Shown: in pieces, positions 36,525 to 46,007 of the stretch | Layout: each line of letters opens with the position of its first letter | Position numbering within the stretch: the first letter of the stretch is position 1 | Assembly: GCA_019828565.1 (NCBI GenBank) | Contig: JAHDYR010000004.1 | Location: 406,619 to 470,618, forward strand | Reading direction: 5' to 3' | DNA length: 64,000 nt | Source of the DNA: Carpediemonas membranifera | Taxonomy: Eukaryota; Fornicata | Notes under the pieces: model-generated | The model's input: the letters and a program-made list of their open reading frames with translations, nothing else | What the model was told of the DNA's origin: nothing | Databases searched by the model: none | Made by a program: the position numbers and the translations under genes

Positions 36525-39500
36525 TCACTGCCGCCTGATGCGGTACGGGCTTCCCTTCCGCCGGTACTGGCTCGAATAGGACCCCAGCGTCGCCTCGGAT
36601 CCGGCCCGCTCCATAGACTGCACCGACTGAACACTCCCGGCCCTGTTGCGGGGGATCGAGCTCGGCCTCGACCGACGGGGCTCGGCGTCCGGGTCGGGGT
36701 GGCGGGACTCGGGATGATCCTGGGCCCGCTGCTGGAAGGCGTGGAAGCTGCCAACAGCCGAGACAGAGGCGGCGACGGCCTTGATGAACACGCGCTCGCG
36801 GGACAAGGACCGCACAAGGGAGCCGCACACGCGCCGCAGCTCGGCGTCACGGGCGCCAGTGAAGTTCTTGATCACCGTCGACTCGGGCAAAACTGCGGGG
36901 CCGGCATAGAAAAGGATCTTGACGAGGATGTGTGAGTTCGCGGAGGAGGCCAGGAGGGCTGCGAGCTGCCGGGCCGGGGCGGTCTCAGCGATGCGGATGA
37001 CGAGCAGAACAACAGTGATGTCGTCGAGCAGCAGGGCGTTGAGCACGAGGCCCATGTACTCGGGCGTCCCCAGGTCCGCCCAACCCTCCTTGATCCGCGA
37101 CAGCGGCAGCAGCACCTGCAGCGCGCCCCTGACGGTAGCCACGGTCTCGGGCGGGGGCTGGAGGGTCGACCCGGCGTACGACACCAGCCGCTTGACGGGG
37201 TCGTCCACGTCCGGCGGGGTTGGCACAGTGTGGAGCATGCGGCGGAGTGGGTCCAGCGCGCCGGCTTGGACGAGTCGGAAGGCGTTCCTCATTGAGGTCG
37301 CCGTGGCGGCCAGCTCGGTGACAGTCGCCGCCAGCGCCGACCCAACAGCCAGCGTGGCCCGCATCCTGTCGTTGTCCTCCGGGCTCATCATGACGCGGCG
37401 GGTCAGGTCGACCTGAGTCTGTGTGAACCGGGCGACGTGCGAGAGGAGGGCGACGATGGCTTCTGCCGCACCCTCTGCGCCAAGTACTGCGTCGCGGGAG
37501 TCGGCGCTCGACGTGAAGGTGGTGATGCAGGCAAGGGCGTCGACCAGGATGCTCAGCGTCCCGGTCAGCTTGAACTGCCCGTCGAGGAGGCTGCGGATGA
37601 CGGCGTCCACCATGTCCGCCGCTGCCCGCAGGACAAGGGCAGGGATGTCCGGGCACGAGTCGACCAGACCGGCCCTGAACGCGGGAATGCGGCCCAGCAG
37701 CGAGGCCAGCAGCAGCAGGGGCTGGAGCGAGGCTGTCACAGTGCCCTGGGCGGCCAGACGGACCTGGGCCTCGACGAGTCCCGCCACGACGGGGTAGTCA
37801 GTCGCTGGGGGCACGAGCTCCGGGGGGACGGTGAAGCCCCGGTCGACCCGGCAGACCATGGAGGATGGCGTGGGGACGTGTGCGCGGCGGCCGAAGAAGG
37901 CCGTGAACATCCTCGCGGTCTCCAGCAGCCTTGCATAGGGGGAGGCGGGGAGGTCCTCGAGGTCGAGGGGCAGCTTGGCCAGGTCGACCTTGGGGGCATC
38001 CAGCACCTGCAGCAGGCATGCGGTGTACGACTTGGCAGCCTCGGACACGGTCTCGTCGGGCGAGTCAGCCCTGGTGAGAGCCCTCCAGGCTGCGTCCAGG
38101 ACCATGCCGGGGACGGGCAGCCCGAGGTCGCCGGTGAACAGCGCCGTCATGAAGCGGAGGGCGTAGCGGTGGAGCGTGTGGTCCGGGGTCGACAGGAGCG
38201 GTGTGAAGAGCTCGGCGGCGTCCCGGGCGTGCAGCAGGGCGCAGTTGTCGCTGTTGATCGCCAGGTTGCAGAGGGCTCGGGCGGCCAGGCGCTTGATCTC
38301 GACGTCGGGCACGCGGACGGCGTCCAGGAGGGCCTCGAGCCCGCCGACCTTGCGGACCTCGTCCTTGTTTCGGATGTTGAGGCTGACGTTGATGAGGGCC
38401 CCGATGGCATGGCGCGTCACCTCGTTGTCGTCAATCGTCAGGCACTCGACGAGCGGTCCGATGCCGCCCTGCTTACGGATGGCGACGCGGGCGTCTGTCA
38501 CGGTGAGCAGCAGCGACAGCAGACGGGTCGCCACAGTCACACGCGTCACATCCTCAGCGGTCATGCCCTCGTGCACCGCCAGATGCGGCACGACAGCGGG
38601 CAGGTGCTGGGTCACGGCCTCCCTCGCCGTCTTGTCCCCAGCGAGCACTCTCAGGAGCTCGAGCCCGGGCGTGGCCGCGGGGTTGGGGCCTGGCCGGGTG
38701 CAGATGCTGACAACGCGGCCGACATGCGTCATCACAGCCTGCCGCACGGGCAACTCCGATGCGAGCATGGCGAGGGCCTCGAGTGCAGCGGGTCCGGTGT
38801 CGTGGGCCTCACCCAGTGCGACAAGACCGTCCACTGCCTCGGATCCCAGGTCCGCGAAGGCCCGGGCGAAGCGGGGGTCATCGCAAACCGTGCCCAGCAC
38901 CTCGAGGGCGGCGGGGGCGAGGGTGGGGACGGTAAGGGCGGCGGACAGCACGGGGGCCCCGCCCAGCTCGGCCGCAGCGGAGGCGCACTCAGGACCGCGC
39001 GCCTTGACGACCTCCGCGACGGCGGCGATGCAGCTGCCCCACAGGTCAGCGTATTGACTGGGGTCGGGTGACCCCCGGAGCAGGGCCAGCGGCTTCTCCA
39101 GCAGGCCCGCGGCCGACGTGTCCCTCTGGGCGGGCTGGTCGGGGCTGTCGGGCATCGCGGGGGCTGGGGCGACCATCTTCGGCTTGGGCTTGCGGGACCG
39201 GCCCGGCGACATGCCCCGCAGCACACCCTGCAGGGCGCCGCGGTGGACCTTCTGGTGAGCCTCGTCCAGCTCGGTCCGGAGCACATCTGTCTCGGCCTCC
39301 AGCGTCTCGATGCGGTCCACCAATGCTTCGAGCATCCGCTCCACGTCCGCTCCGACGCCTGCCTTGCCGGGCTTGGCGTCGTCCCCGAGCACAGCGGGCC
39401 GCCACCGGCTGATGACCGAGTGCACCGCCATCAGGTCAGTCGCGTCGTCAGACCTCACAAGCTTCTCCTGCGTTTTGTCGGCGAGCTCCTGCTCGAGCAC

Positions 39501-40046
39501 GGCAATCTTGTCACTGGCGGCCGACAGGCGGTCTTGGTACTGCTGGGCAGTCGTCGCCAGCTGCGTCTGCAGCCTGCACACCGCAGTGGCGTTCTCCACA
39601 ACGGTCTGGCGCAGGGCGATGCTCTGTCGGGCAGCCCTGGAGCGGATCCGGGCCGTGTGGTCACGCGCCTTATCCACGGCCTGCATGAGGACGTCATTGC
39701 GGGACTCGAGATCCTTCACCTGTGCACGGAGCGTCGAGACGATCAGGTCGGCGCGAGCGCCCTCCTCTGCGCGGGCGGCAGCGATGGATTCCAGCTCTGC
39801 AACAGCTGCCTGCAAGTCCTCCTGCCGGCGGCGCTCCTCTTCCTCCATCTGAGTCAGAATGTTCTTCTGGACGCCGATGGTGCGGATCTTGTCCCGCACA
39901 ACCTGCATATAAAGGATAACTTCCATGCTCTTCACTCTGTACTGACGTAGGAGGTTTTCAGGGTCATTGATGTTCTCCGATAGCTCGTCGAACCCCTTAA
40001 TACCGTCATCCAGCAGTGGTTCGTACTGATGGCTGACAGTTTCCAT
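36525..40046 (-). CDS. Coiled-coil and armadillo-repeat protein
   Basis: 1173 residues from ATG (40044-40046); family not named. The first 275 residues are largely coiled coil (IGVQKNILTQMEEEERRRQE, VKDLESRNDVLMQAVDKARD, ASDKIAVLEQELADKTQE). A proline-rich linker (about 285-320) follows. From about 325 on come armadillo/HEAT-type helices, clearest at about 510-640: IGPLVECLTIDDNEVTRHAI, GALINVSLNIRNKDEVRKVG and RLAARALCNLAINSDNCALL. The C-terminal 80 residues are Ser/Arg/Pro-rich. Such N-terminal coil plus ARM layout is common in protist cytoskeletal or flagellar scaffolds; a role is not assigned. The start codon is palindromic with an ATG on the plus strand at 40045. Confidence 0.78.
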   Translation of the reverse strand: METVSHQYEPLLDDGIKGFDELSENINDPENLLRQYRVKSMEVILYMQVVRDKIRTIGVQKNILTQMEEEERRRQEDLQAAVAELESIAAARAEEGARADLIVSTLRAQVKDLESRNDVLMQAVDKARDHTARIRSRAARQSIALRQTVVENATAVCRLQTQLATTAQQYQDRLSAASDKIAVLEQELADKTQEKLVRSDDATDLMAVHSVISRWRPAVLGDDAKPGKAGVGADVERMLEALVDRIETLEAETDVLRTELDEAHQKVHRGALQGVLRGMSPGRSRKPKPKMVAPAPAMPDSPDQPAQRDTSAAGLLEKPLALLRGSPDPSQYADLWGSCIAAVAEVVKARGPECASAAAELGGAPVLSAALTVPTLAPAALEVLGTVCDDPRFARAFADLGSEAVDGLVALGEAHDTGPAALEALAMLASELPVRQAVMTHVGRVVSICTRPGPNPAATPGLELLRVLAGDKTAREAVTQHLPAVVPHLAVHEGMTAEDVTRVTVATRLLSLLLTVTDARVAIRKQGGIGPLVECLTIDDNEVTRHAIGALINVSLNIRNKDEVRKVGGLEALLDAVRVPDVEIKRLAARALCNLAINSDNCALLHARDAAELFTPLLSTPDHTLHRYALRFMTALFTGDLGLPVPGMVLDAAWRALTRADSPDETVSEAAKSYTACLLQVLDAPKVDLAKLPLDLEDLPASPYARLLETARMFTAFFGRRAHVPTPSSMVCRVDRGFTVPPELVPPATDYPVVAGLVEAQVRLAAQGTVTASLQPLLLLASLLGRIPAFRAGLVDSCPDIPALVLRAAADMVDAVIRSLLDGQFKLTGTLSILVDALACITTFTSSADSRDAVLGAEGAAEAIVALLSHVARFTQTQVDLTRRVMMSPEDNDRMRATLAVGSALAATVTELAATATSMRNAFRLVQAGALDPLRRMLHTVPTPPDVDDPVKRLVSYAGSTLQPPPETVATVRGALQVLLPLSRIKEGWADLGTPEYMGLVLNALLLDDITVVLLVIRIAETAPARQLAALLASSANSHILVKILFYAGPAVLPESTVIKNFTGARDAELRRVCGSLVRSLSRERVFIKAVAASVSAVGSFHAFQQRAQDHPESRHPDPDAEPRRSRPSSIPRNRAGSVQSVQSMERAGSEATLGSYSSQYRRKGSPYRIRRQ

Positions 40047-40191
40047 GGATTCGAGCTTCGTAGTATTTCGTCTTCTGAGTCGGTCAGCCGAGTCGGCAAA
40101 ATCGACGGCCTGGCCTGGCAGTGAGCAGGACTGCCCTGTAGGCGCTCTATGGCGCAGTTTTTGTTTTGCCAGATCTGACCATGTGACGGAG

Positions 40192-40905
40192 ATGGTGGTT
40201 GTTCTTGTCCTAGGCGGCTATGGTGGTATTGGCTCCGCTGTATCAGCGGCTTTGGAAGAGAAAGGCCTGAATGTCATCCGCCAGACGCGCAGCATGTCTC
40301 ACAGTGGTGAAAACGGAACCATCGTCGGGAACCCGAGCACCTCTGTGTTCTGGCAGGACTTGGAGACATTTCTCAGCAAATATACATTGACACACGCCCT
40401 ATCCCAAACTCCCGTGACACCAAAGCCCCAGCTACGCGACTTCTCCGGCCTCCACGCCATCATCTGCGCCCAGGGCTCGCTGCGGTACAGCCCCTGCTCC
40501 TCTACCACCCCGAAAGCACTGCACGAGTCCATGGACGCCCATGTGACGCCTGTACTCATGGCGCACCAGTTCCTCCTCGCCCACGCCCCGGCGTCCGTGC
40601 TCCTGGCCATCGGATCCGACCCGTACTCGGAGGAGGGCACCATAGACCTGTGCGAGTACGTCACCTGCAAGCACGCCCTACTCGGCATGACCCGGGCGAT
40701 GGTGGAGGATCTCTTCGGGACACACCACAGGGTCGTTCACGAGCAGCTCGGCAACGTCGCCACACCGCTATGGGATCAGCCCGGGGCAGAGGATAGTGGG
40801 CCACCTGATGACGCCGAGGATGCCAGTGTGGTGGGAGAGAGGCTGGCAGTGCTGGTGGAGGCGGAGCTGGAGGCTGTGCTGGGGCGTTACCAGGAGTTCC
40901 AGTGA
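40192..40905 (+). CDS. Short-chain dehydrogenase/reductase-like protein
   Basis: 237 residues from ATG 40192. The Rossmann start VVVLVLGGYGGIGSAVSAAL carries G-x3-G-x-G as GGYGGIG. A second part reads LHAIICAQGSLRYSP (position of the usual NNAG), SVLLAIGSDPYSEEGTID (catalytic Ser strand) and YVTCKHALLGMTRAMVEDL with the Y-x3-K dyad. Substrate specificity cannot be told; the reduced NAG motif marks it as an atypical SDR. The frame is open up to an ATG at 40045 that overlaps the start codon of the divergent ARM gene, but the first 49 residues there do not look like SDR sequence, so the later start is used. Confidence 0.8.
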   Translation: MVVVLVLGGYGGIGSAVSAALEEKGLNVIRQTRSMSHSGENGTIVGNPSTSVFWQDLETFLSKYTLTHALSQTPVTPKPQLRDFSGLHAIICAQGSLRYSPCSSTTPKALHESMDAHVTPVLMAHQFLLAHAPASVLLAIGSDPYSEEGTIDLCEYVTCKHALLGMTRAMVEDLFGTHHRVVHEQLGNVATPLWDQPGAEDSGPPDDAEDASVVGERLAVLVEAELEAVLGRYQEFQ

Positions 40906-41020
40906 GCAGCGCCGAGAGGCATTTATCAGAGACAACTGGTAATGGCACGTAAATGGAGCAGCTGGCAGTCGGATCGCACGATCTTCTGACGCGGTCGAAG
41001 GCAGACGATCGAGAAATCAA

Positions 41021-41608
41021 ATGACGACGCCAAATGAGCAGAGACCAGCAGGCAGCACACAAGAGAATGAAACAAACACAACACTAGCGTCTGACGCGCC
41101 AAGCGCTGAGAAGACGAAGGATTATAGTCGGGGCCTGCCATTCACGGGCCACGAGCATGCAATAGTGCTGGAGAACGACGAGTACGCCGCAAAGTTCGTC
41201 CCGTTTCTCCCCGAGGTGGGTTTTGTTCGGGAGGCCGTCTTCTTTGGGGAGCAGAATGTTCCGATGGATTGCGACCTCGACGAAGCAGACGAGGATCCGT
41301 CCGTATGCGTCCACGTGGCTGTGTACCACAAGGTGACCATGGAGACAGTCGCCGTGGGCCGTATCCTATCGGACGGGCACATCGGCCGGGTGTCAGTCCT
41401 CAAGGCCCACCGCGGCAAGGGCCTCGGCAACATGGTCATGAGGGCTCTGCTTAAGTGCCCTGATCTGCCTAAGACGGTCTGGTTGGGCTCGCAGGAGTAT
41501 GCCATCCCATTCTACGAGAAGCTGGGCTTCACGGTCTATGGCGACATGTTCTACGATGGCGACACAGCGATGATACCGCACTACCACATGAAGCTCACCC
41601 GGGAGTGA
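41021..41608 (+). CDS. GNAT-family N-acetyltransferase
   Basis: 195 residues from an ATG preceded by AAA. The GNAT core reads AVGRILSDGHIGRVSVLKAH (motif D/A strands), then RGKGLGNMVMRALLKCPDLP, the acetyl-CoA pyrophosphate loop R-G-x-G-x-G, and TVWLGSQEYAIPFYEKLGFT (motif B, with the typical FYEKLGF). The early HEHAIV-like and FGEQNVPMDCDLDEADED segments recall ElaA-type acetyltransferases ('VFv.EQ.vp...E.D..D'). The substrate is unknown. No targeting signal or membrane segment is seen. The start of the gene is 115 bases after the SDR stop. Confidence 0.87.
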   Translation: MTTPNEQRPAGSTQENETNTTLASDAPSAEKTKDYSRGLPFTGHEHAIVLENDEYAAKFVPFLPEVGFVREAVFFGEQNVPMDCDLDEADEDPSVCVHVAVYHKVTMETVAVGRILSDGHIGRVSVLKAHRGKGLGNMVMRALLKCPDLPKTVWLGSQEYAIPFYEKLGFTVYGDMFYDGDTAMIPHYHMKLTRE

Positions 41609-41671
41609 GCATGCCTGTAAAGATCAATCGGGTGACAGTCTTGACTCCCGCACAACGAAGACGACGAGCGG

Positions 41672-41992
41672 ATGCCAATAACATTAAGCGAAACGCAGGA
41701 GCAGCTAAGGCGTTGTGAAGGAACGAAGGTGAAGGTTCTCACTGTCGCAGGGAAGCTGTACGAGGGCAAGCTCCGCGCCGTGGACGAGCGTTTCAACGTA
41801 TTTCTCGAAGACTGCTTCGAGCTGAGGCCAGAAGGGAAGACTCACGGCCCAGTGGAGCGCAAAGATGTGTCCTCCGTCTTCATCCGAGGCGATATGGCCA
41901 TGGCCGTCGCTCCCATCGACGGGACCAAGCATGTCGACAGGAAGAAGGCCGCTCGGGCCGTACACCCTCTCCCTTCCGCTCATACCGAGTGA
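41672..41992 (+). CDS. Sm/LSm-like RNA-binding protein
   Basis: 106 residues. Sm1 motif: LRRCEGTKVKVLTVAGKLYEGKLRAVDERFNVFLED, with the typical G at 'G+L...D...N..L'. Sm2 motif: VSSVFIRGDMAMAVAP, the 'i.G..i..i' strand. The RGD in Sm2 is like that of LSm3 or SmD2; which ring subunit this is remains open. Sm and LSm heptamers bind U-rich ends of snRNAs (splicing) or mRNA (decay), and splicing clearly occurs in this genome. Start at ATG 41672, 63 bases after the GNAT stop. Confidence 0.85.
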   Translation: MPITLSETQEQLRRCEGTKVKVLTVAGKLYEGKLRAVDERFNVFLEDCFELRPEGKTHGPVERKDVSSVFIRGDMAMAVAPIDGTKHVDRKKAARAVHPLPSAHTE

Positions 41993-42084
41993 ACAGGGCG
42001 GAAGTCTCGGCCTCTGATAGATATACCGCCTCACAACAGTCCCAACCAGTAAAGCATGCGTTTAGTAACATTCGCCTATTTCAT

Positions 42085-45000
42085 CTACTCAAGGGCGGTA
42101 TTGTTCAGCCCTAGGCCCACTGGGAGCCGTGGAAGTACCGGTCCTGGACCATGTGTGCCCGGGGTGGGGGGCAGGTCCAGGGGCACCCGGACGGGCGGCT
42201 TCTCTATGGGGTGCTCGATGGCCACCTCCTGGATGGTGTCCGGCGCGTCGTCCCCCTCTGCGTCGACCACAACAGCGCGCTTGCCGTCGTCCACGGCCAT
42301 CATGGTAAACAGCGACACCACGGTCGCCCCTGTGCCCCCGACGGCCACGGCCATGGTGCCGCAGCCGATCACCAGTCCGAGGCCGGCGACGGTCGCTGCG
42401 ATGACACCAAGCACTGTCAGGACGGTGCTGAGAATGCTGGTGTCCCCTGCGGGTGTGGCCAAGAGCACGGGCTCGCCCTGTACGAACAGGGACACGGACA
42501 GGTCAGATGTCGCCTCCACCGCACCCGCCTCGTCCGCCGCAGCAGTGGGGGCAGCGGCGACCACCAGCACGCCGTCTGTCGCGGTCAGCGTGGCCCTGAC
42601 TCCGTCGAGGTACGCCACGAAGGGGGTGGTGGAGTCGACGACCGCGCCCGTGAGGCTGACGGTGAGGCCGCTGAGCACGGGCGGGGCCGTGGCGAGCAGG
42701 GCGGCGGCGGTCAGGGCGACGGGGCTGCTTGTGCAGACGACACCGCTGTCAGCCTCGGCGATGCTGTCGAGCCCAACGGACGTGGAGGCGACCGCCATGG
42801 TCTCGGGGCAGGCGAACCCTGCAGCCACTCCGATAAAGCCGGTGCTGCCGACGTGGAGCTCGGGCTCGGGCACAGCGATGTCCGCCACCACCGTCACTGT
42901 GCGTGCTGCGGCGCCGCCTGTTGTAGCCAGCATGACAGAGTAGGAGCCGGCGGGGATGACGCCGCTGCCCACGGGCACCAGCACGCTCCCTTCCCGCCCC
43001 GTCACGGCTCGCCACCCACTGGTTCCTGTCTCCGCATGGCCGGCCAGCTTGAGGACGGTGTCCGGGCCGAGGTCGAAGTCGCACGTGCTGTGGGGCTGCC
43101 CGTCTGAGGCGGTGGTCGACCCGGCGGGGCAGTGCAGGCACTCCGTCTGTCCTGGGCTGGGCTGGTAGAAGCCGCCGCCGCACAGCTCCTCCTGCGAGCT
43201 GTCGCTGCTGGGTACGGTCCCGGCGCTGGCTGGGGTGCAGCTGCCGGCCATGGCGGCCGAGACGGTGCCACTTGGGCATGGAAGCTGGGCGACGAGTAGG
43301 GTCGCGGGGGTGTAGAAGCCTGCCGCGGTTGTCTTGCACGAGGTCTGGCCTGTGTCGTCCTGGTACCTGCCGGCCATGTCGCACCGCACCTGCTTGGATC
43401 GGTCGTCGTTCGCGACGTAGTGCCCAACAGATGCCTTCGTGCACCTCGACTGGCCCCCCGCAGAGTAAGTGCCCGGTCCGCACTCGTCCTGGGCGGTGTG
43501 GGGCCTGCTGTCCTTCGCTGTGTAGTACCCAGGGTCTGTCAGCGTGCAGGCGGTCTGGCCGCCCCCGGTGACCGACGAGTAGTACCCGCCGTGGCATGGC
43601 AGCTGGCGGCTCCGGGATTCGTCAACATAGTAGCCCTCATCCGACTTCACGCACCTCGTGGCGCCGGCCCCGGAGTAGTAACCTGGGTCGCACGGCGTCT
43701 GGATAATACGGGCACCCATCGCCGGCACGTAGAAGCCGGGGCTGGCGGTAATGCAGGCGGACTGGCCCATGTTGGGCTGGTACTTGCCGCTGTTGCAAGG
43801 CCGCTGGTGACTTCGGTCCGAGTCGGGGACGTAGTAGCCGCTGTCCGCCATGGTGCAGCCCGGCTCGCCGGCCCCCGAATACCTCCCGTCGGCACAACTC
43901 ATCTGGGCGTCATTGGCGCCGCTGCTGGGGACGTAGAACCCCGGGTCCGCCACGGTGGGGGCAACCTGGCCTGGCGCGGAGCAGTACTTGCCGTTGTTGC
44001 AGTCCACCGGCATCGCCGCCTTGTCCGGCGCGTATGTCCCTGCGACCGGGGTGAGGCAGGCAGTCTGGCCCGGCATCGTCTGGTACCTCCCGTCCGGACA
44101 CTCGAACTGCTGGGTCAGGTCGGCGTATGTCGGGTCGGTGAAGAACCCGGGGTCCGCCATCCTGCACCCGCTCTGGCCGGGTCTGTCCTGGTATTTTCCC
44201 GGCCCAAGCGTGCTGCAGCTGACGGGGGCCAGGTTGGGGGCGGCAATGCTTGTGGTAAATGTTCCGGGCGGGGTGACCAGGCAGCTGGCCTGACCCGCGT
44301 TGGGCTGATACTCGCCGTTGTAGCACGGCTCCACCCCATCGGCGGCGGCGTTGGGGATGTTTCCGGCATTTGCCTTGAGACACTCTGACGCGCGCGGGTC
44401 AAACTGGTACGTACCGCTGGGGCATGGCGTCGGTACAGTGTGCGGTAGGCCGTCCTCGGCAGCGTAGTAGCCCGGCAACGTGTCGGAGCATGAGGCCTGG
44501 CTGGAAGAGGTCGAGTAGCCCCCCTTGTGGCAGACAGACTGTGTGACGCTGCCTGCCACCGCAAAGTAGCCCGGGTCCGCCTGAATGCAGGCGGTCTGCC
44601 CCGTGTTCGGCTGGTACGACCCGGGCATGCATGGGTTTTGGCCGTAGATGGTAGAGCTGAAGTGCCCCGCCTGCGCATGCTCGCAGAACAACTCGCCGCC
44701 CGTGCTGTAGTATGGAGGTGAGCAGCTGTCGCAGGTCGAGGACAGCGCTGAGGCGGCTTCCTCGCCGGCGGGACAGCTTGGCTTGAACACCTCGATCTCG
44801 ACGGCTGGCGACGCGGGTAGAGTGGGATGACCGACGACGATTGCTGCCGCAGCGGTGTACACAGAGACCTCAGTGGTGGTGCTCGAGATCATCGACATGG
44901 ACTCGTCCGACATGTCGACCTGCCCCACGACAGAGTGCCCGGCCGCGACGACGGCGGGCCATGAGATCGAGACGCCGTTGATCCCGACCTGTGCTGAGCT

Positions 45001-45885
45001 GCCCCAGGTGGCGTCACTGTACACGGTCCAGGTCCACGAGAACGACCCTGAGTAAGTGCCGACGTGGACGGCGCCCCGACCTGACGCAGCTTCGTACTGG
45101 CCGATGGCGATGTGGTTGGCTGCATCGATCGCTACAGAGCATCCGAAGTACTCTGTTACTGACGGTGCGACTGGTGGGGTGGCTTCTCCATTGGTGGTGA
45201 TGATCTTCTGCTGCGTCCATGAGGAGGCGACGGTCGAGCCGCCAGAGTAGTAGAGGACCACTGACCCGTAGAAGTTGCCCGTGGCATGTTCAAACGAGGG
45301 TTCTCCGACAACTAGGACCGTGTCAGAGATCGCGACTGATGTGCCGAAGGTGGTACTGCCCGACTGGCCGTTGATGGTCGTGCCAGACGATGGCCAGGCA
45401 GAGCTCGTCGAATCGTACTGGTATACGATCGCCTCATTGCCCGTAATGTCTCCCACAGCGATCTTGTCGTTGAACATGGCGATGCTGTCAGCAGCTTGCC
45501 CGATGGACTTCTCGGAGGCAAAGTCGAATCCTGACCGGCTGAAGATGAAAATGATTGACCCAGCCGTGTCTAATACTGCGAGCCAGTCCTCAGTCGCGGC
45601 CATGGCGGCCCCAGGGTCGATTGGGGTGTGGGCAAAGAGGTTGAACGTCACGGGGGTGTGGAGCTGCCACGCCATGCCCTCCTGGATGTAGGTGTAGATC
45701 TTCTTGGAGACACACGGCTCACTGGCAAGCACAAAACGCGTATCCATCAAGACTGCCTGGCCAAGGCACCAGTTATCGTCGCTCGCCGAGGGAAGATCCA
45801 AATCATGCACGGCTACAACTATACCTACAAGAATAAGTAGTAATGCTACAATATTGAGCGGCAAGCATCGCCTTACCGCGCTCAT
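42085..45885 (-). CDS. Surface protein: beta-propeller, about 15 Cys-rich repeats, C-terminal TM
   Basis: 1266 residues from the ATG at 45885 (the longest frame starts at a TTG). A hydrophobic N-terminal segment (NIVALLLILVGIVVAV) is a signal peptide or anchor. Residues about 40-340 contain FG-GAP-like blades (TTFGTSVAISDTVLVVGEP, YFGCSVAIDAANHIAIGQ), as in integrin-alpha propellers. From about 370 to 930 there are some 15 repeats of 28-34 residues with the pattern C-x2-G-x-Y ... G-Q-x3-C ... G-x-Y (GSYQPNTGQTACIQADPGYF). These are close to GCC2/GCC3 and to Giardia high-cysteine proteins. A beta-rich domain and one transmembrane helix (about 1150-1185, VLTVLGVIAATVAGLGLVIG) precede an 80-residue proline-rich cytosolic tail. 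Adhesion or ligand binding at the cell surface is inferred. Confidence 0.85.
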   Translation of the reverse strand: MSAVRRCLPLNIVALLLILVGIVVAVHDLDLPSASDDNWCLGQAVLMDTRFVLASEPCVSKKIYTYIQEGMAWQLHTPVTFNLFAHTPIDPGAAMAATEDWLAVLDTAGSIIFIFSRSGFDFASEKSIGQAADSIAMFNDKIAVGDITGNEAIVYQYDSTSSAWPSSGTTINGQSGSTTFGTSVAISDTVLVVGEPSFEHATGNFYGSVVLYYSGGSTVASSWTQQKIITTNGEATPPVAPSVTEYFGCSVAIDAANHIAIGQYEAASGRGAVHVGTYSGSFSWTWTVYSDATWGSSAQVGINGVSISWPAVVAAGHSVVGQVDMSDESMSMISSTTTEVSVYTAAAAIVVGHPTLPASPAVEIEVFKPSCPAGEEAASALSSTCDSCSPPYYSTGGELFCEHAQAGHFSSTIYGQNPCMPGSYQPNTGQTACIQADPGYFAVAGSVTQSVCHKGGYSTSSSQASCSDTLPGYYAAEDGLPHTVPTPCPSGTYQFDPRASECLKANAGNIPNAAADGVEPCYNGEYQPNAGQASCLVTPPGTFTTSIAAPNLAPVSCSTLGPGKYQDRPGQSGCRMADPGFFTDPTYADLTQQFECPDGRYQTMPGQTACLTPVAGTYAPDKAAMPVDCNNGKYCSAPGQVAPTVADPGFYVPSSGANDAQMSCADGRYSGAGEPGCTMADSGYYVPDSDRSHQRPCNSGKYQPNMGQSACITASPGFYVPAMGARIIQTPCDPGYYSGAGATRCVKSDEGYYVDESRSRQLPCHGGYYSSVTGGGQTACTLTDPGYYTAKDSRPHTAQDECGPGTYSAGGQSRCTKASVGHYVANDDRSKQVRCDMAGRYQDDTGQTSCKTTAAGFYTPATLLVAQLPCPSGTVSAAMAGSCTPASAGTVPSSDSSQEELCGGGFYQPSPGQTECLHCPAGSTTASDGQPHSTCDFDLGPDTVLKLAGHAETGTSGWRAVTGREGSVLVPVGSGVIPAGSYSVMLATTGGAAARTVTVVADIAVPEPELHVGSTGFIGVAAGFACPETMAVASTSVGLDSIAEADSGVVCTSSPVALTAAALLATAPPVLSGLTVSLTGAVVDSTTPFVAYLDGVRATLTATDGVLVVAAAPTAAADEAGAVEATSDLSVSLFVQGEPVLLATPAGDTSILSTVLTVLGVIAATVAGLGLVIGCGTMAVAVGGTGATVVSLFTMMAVDDGKRAVVVDAEGDDAPDTIQEVAIEHPIEKPPVRVPLDLPPTPGTHGPGPVLPRLPVGLGLNNTALE

Positions 45886-45986
45886 GGCAGAAATCGGCCT
45901 CCTTCGGCACAAACCTGCACTGTCGGAAATCCGACCATCGACGGCCGCTTAGCCCATGCACACCAGTCCACCAGCCCAGACAGCGC

Positions 45987-45992
45987 TTTACT
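45987..45992 (-). terminator. Putative poly(A) hexamer AGTAAA after kinesin
   Basis: On the minus strand, 15 bases after the TGA stop (46008-46010). Confidence 0.35.
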
Positions 45993-46007
45993 ATAGTCCA
46001 GTCGGCC

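Noticed and set aside
37437-39071. 544-codon plus-strand frame antisense to the ARM protein
   Set aside because: Low-complexity Gly/Glu/His/Val product with no fold; the ARM helices are on the minus strand.
40045-40191. N-terminal extension of the SDR from an ATG that shares bases with the ARM gene's start
   Set aside because: The Rossmann fold starts at Met 50 of that frame; the preceding residues look like upstream sequence.
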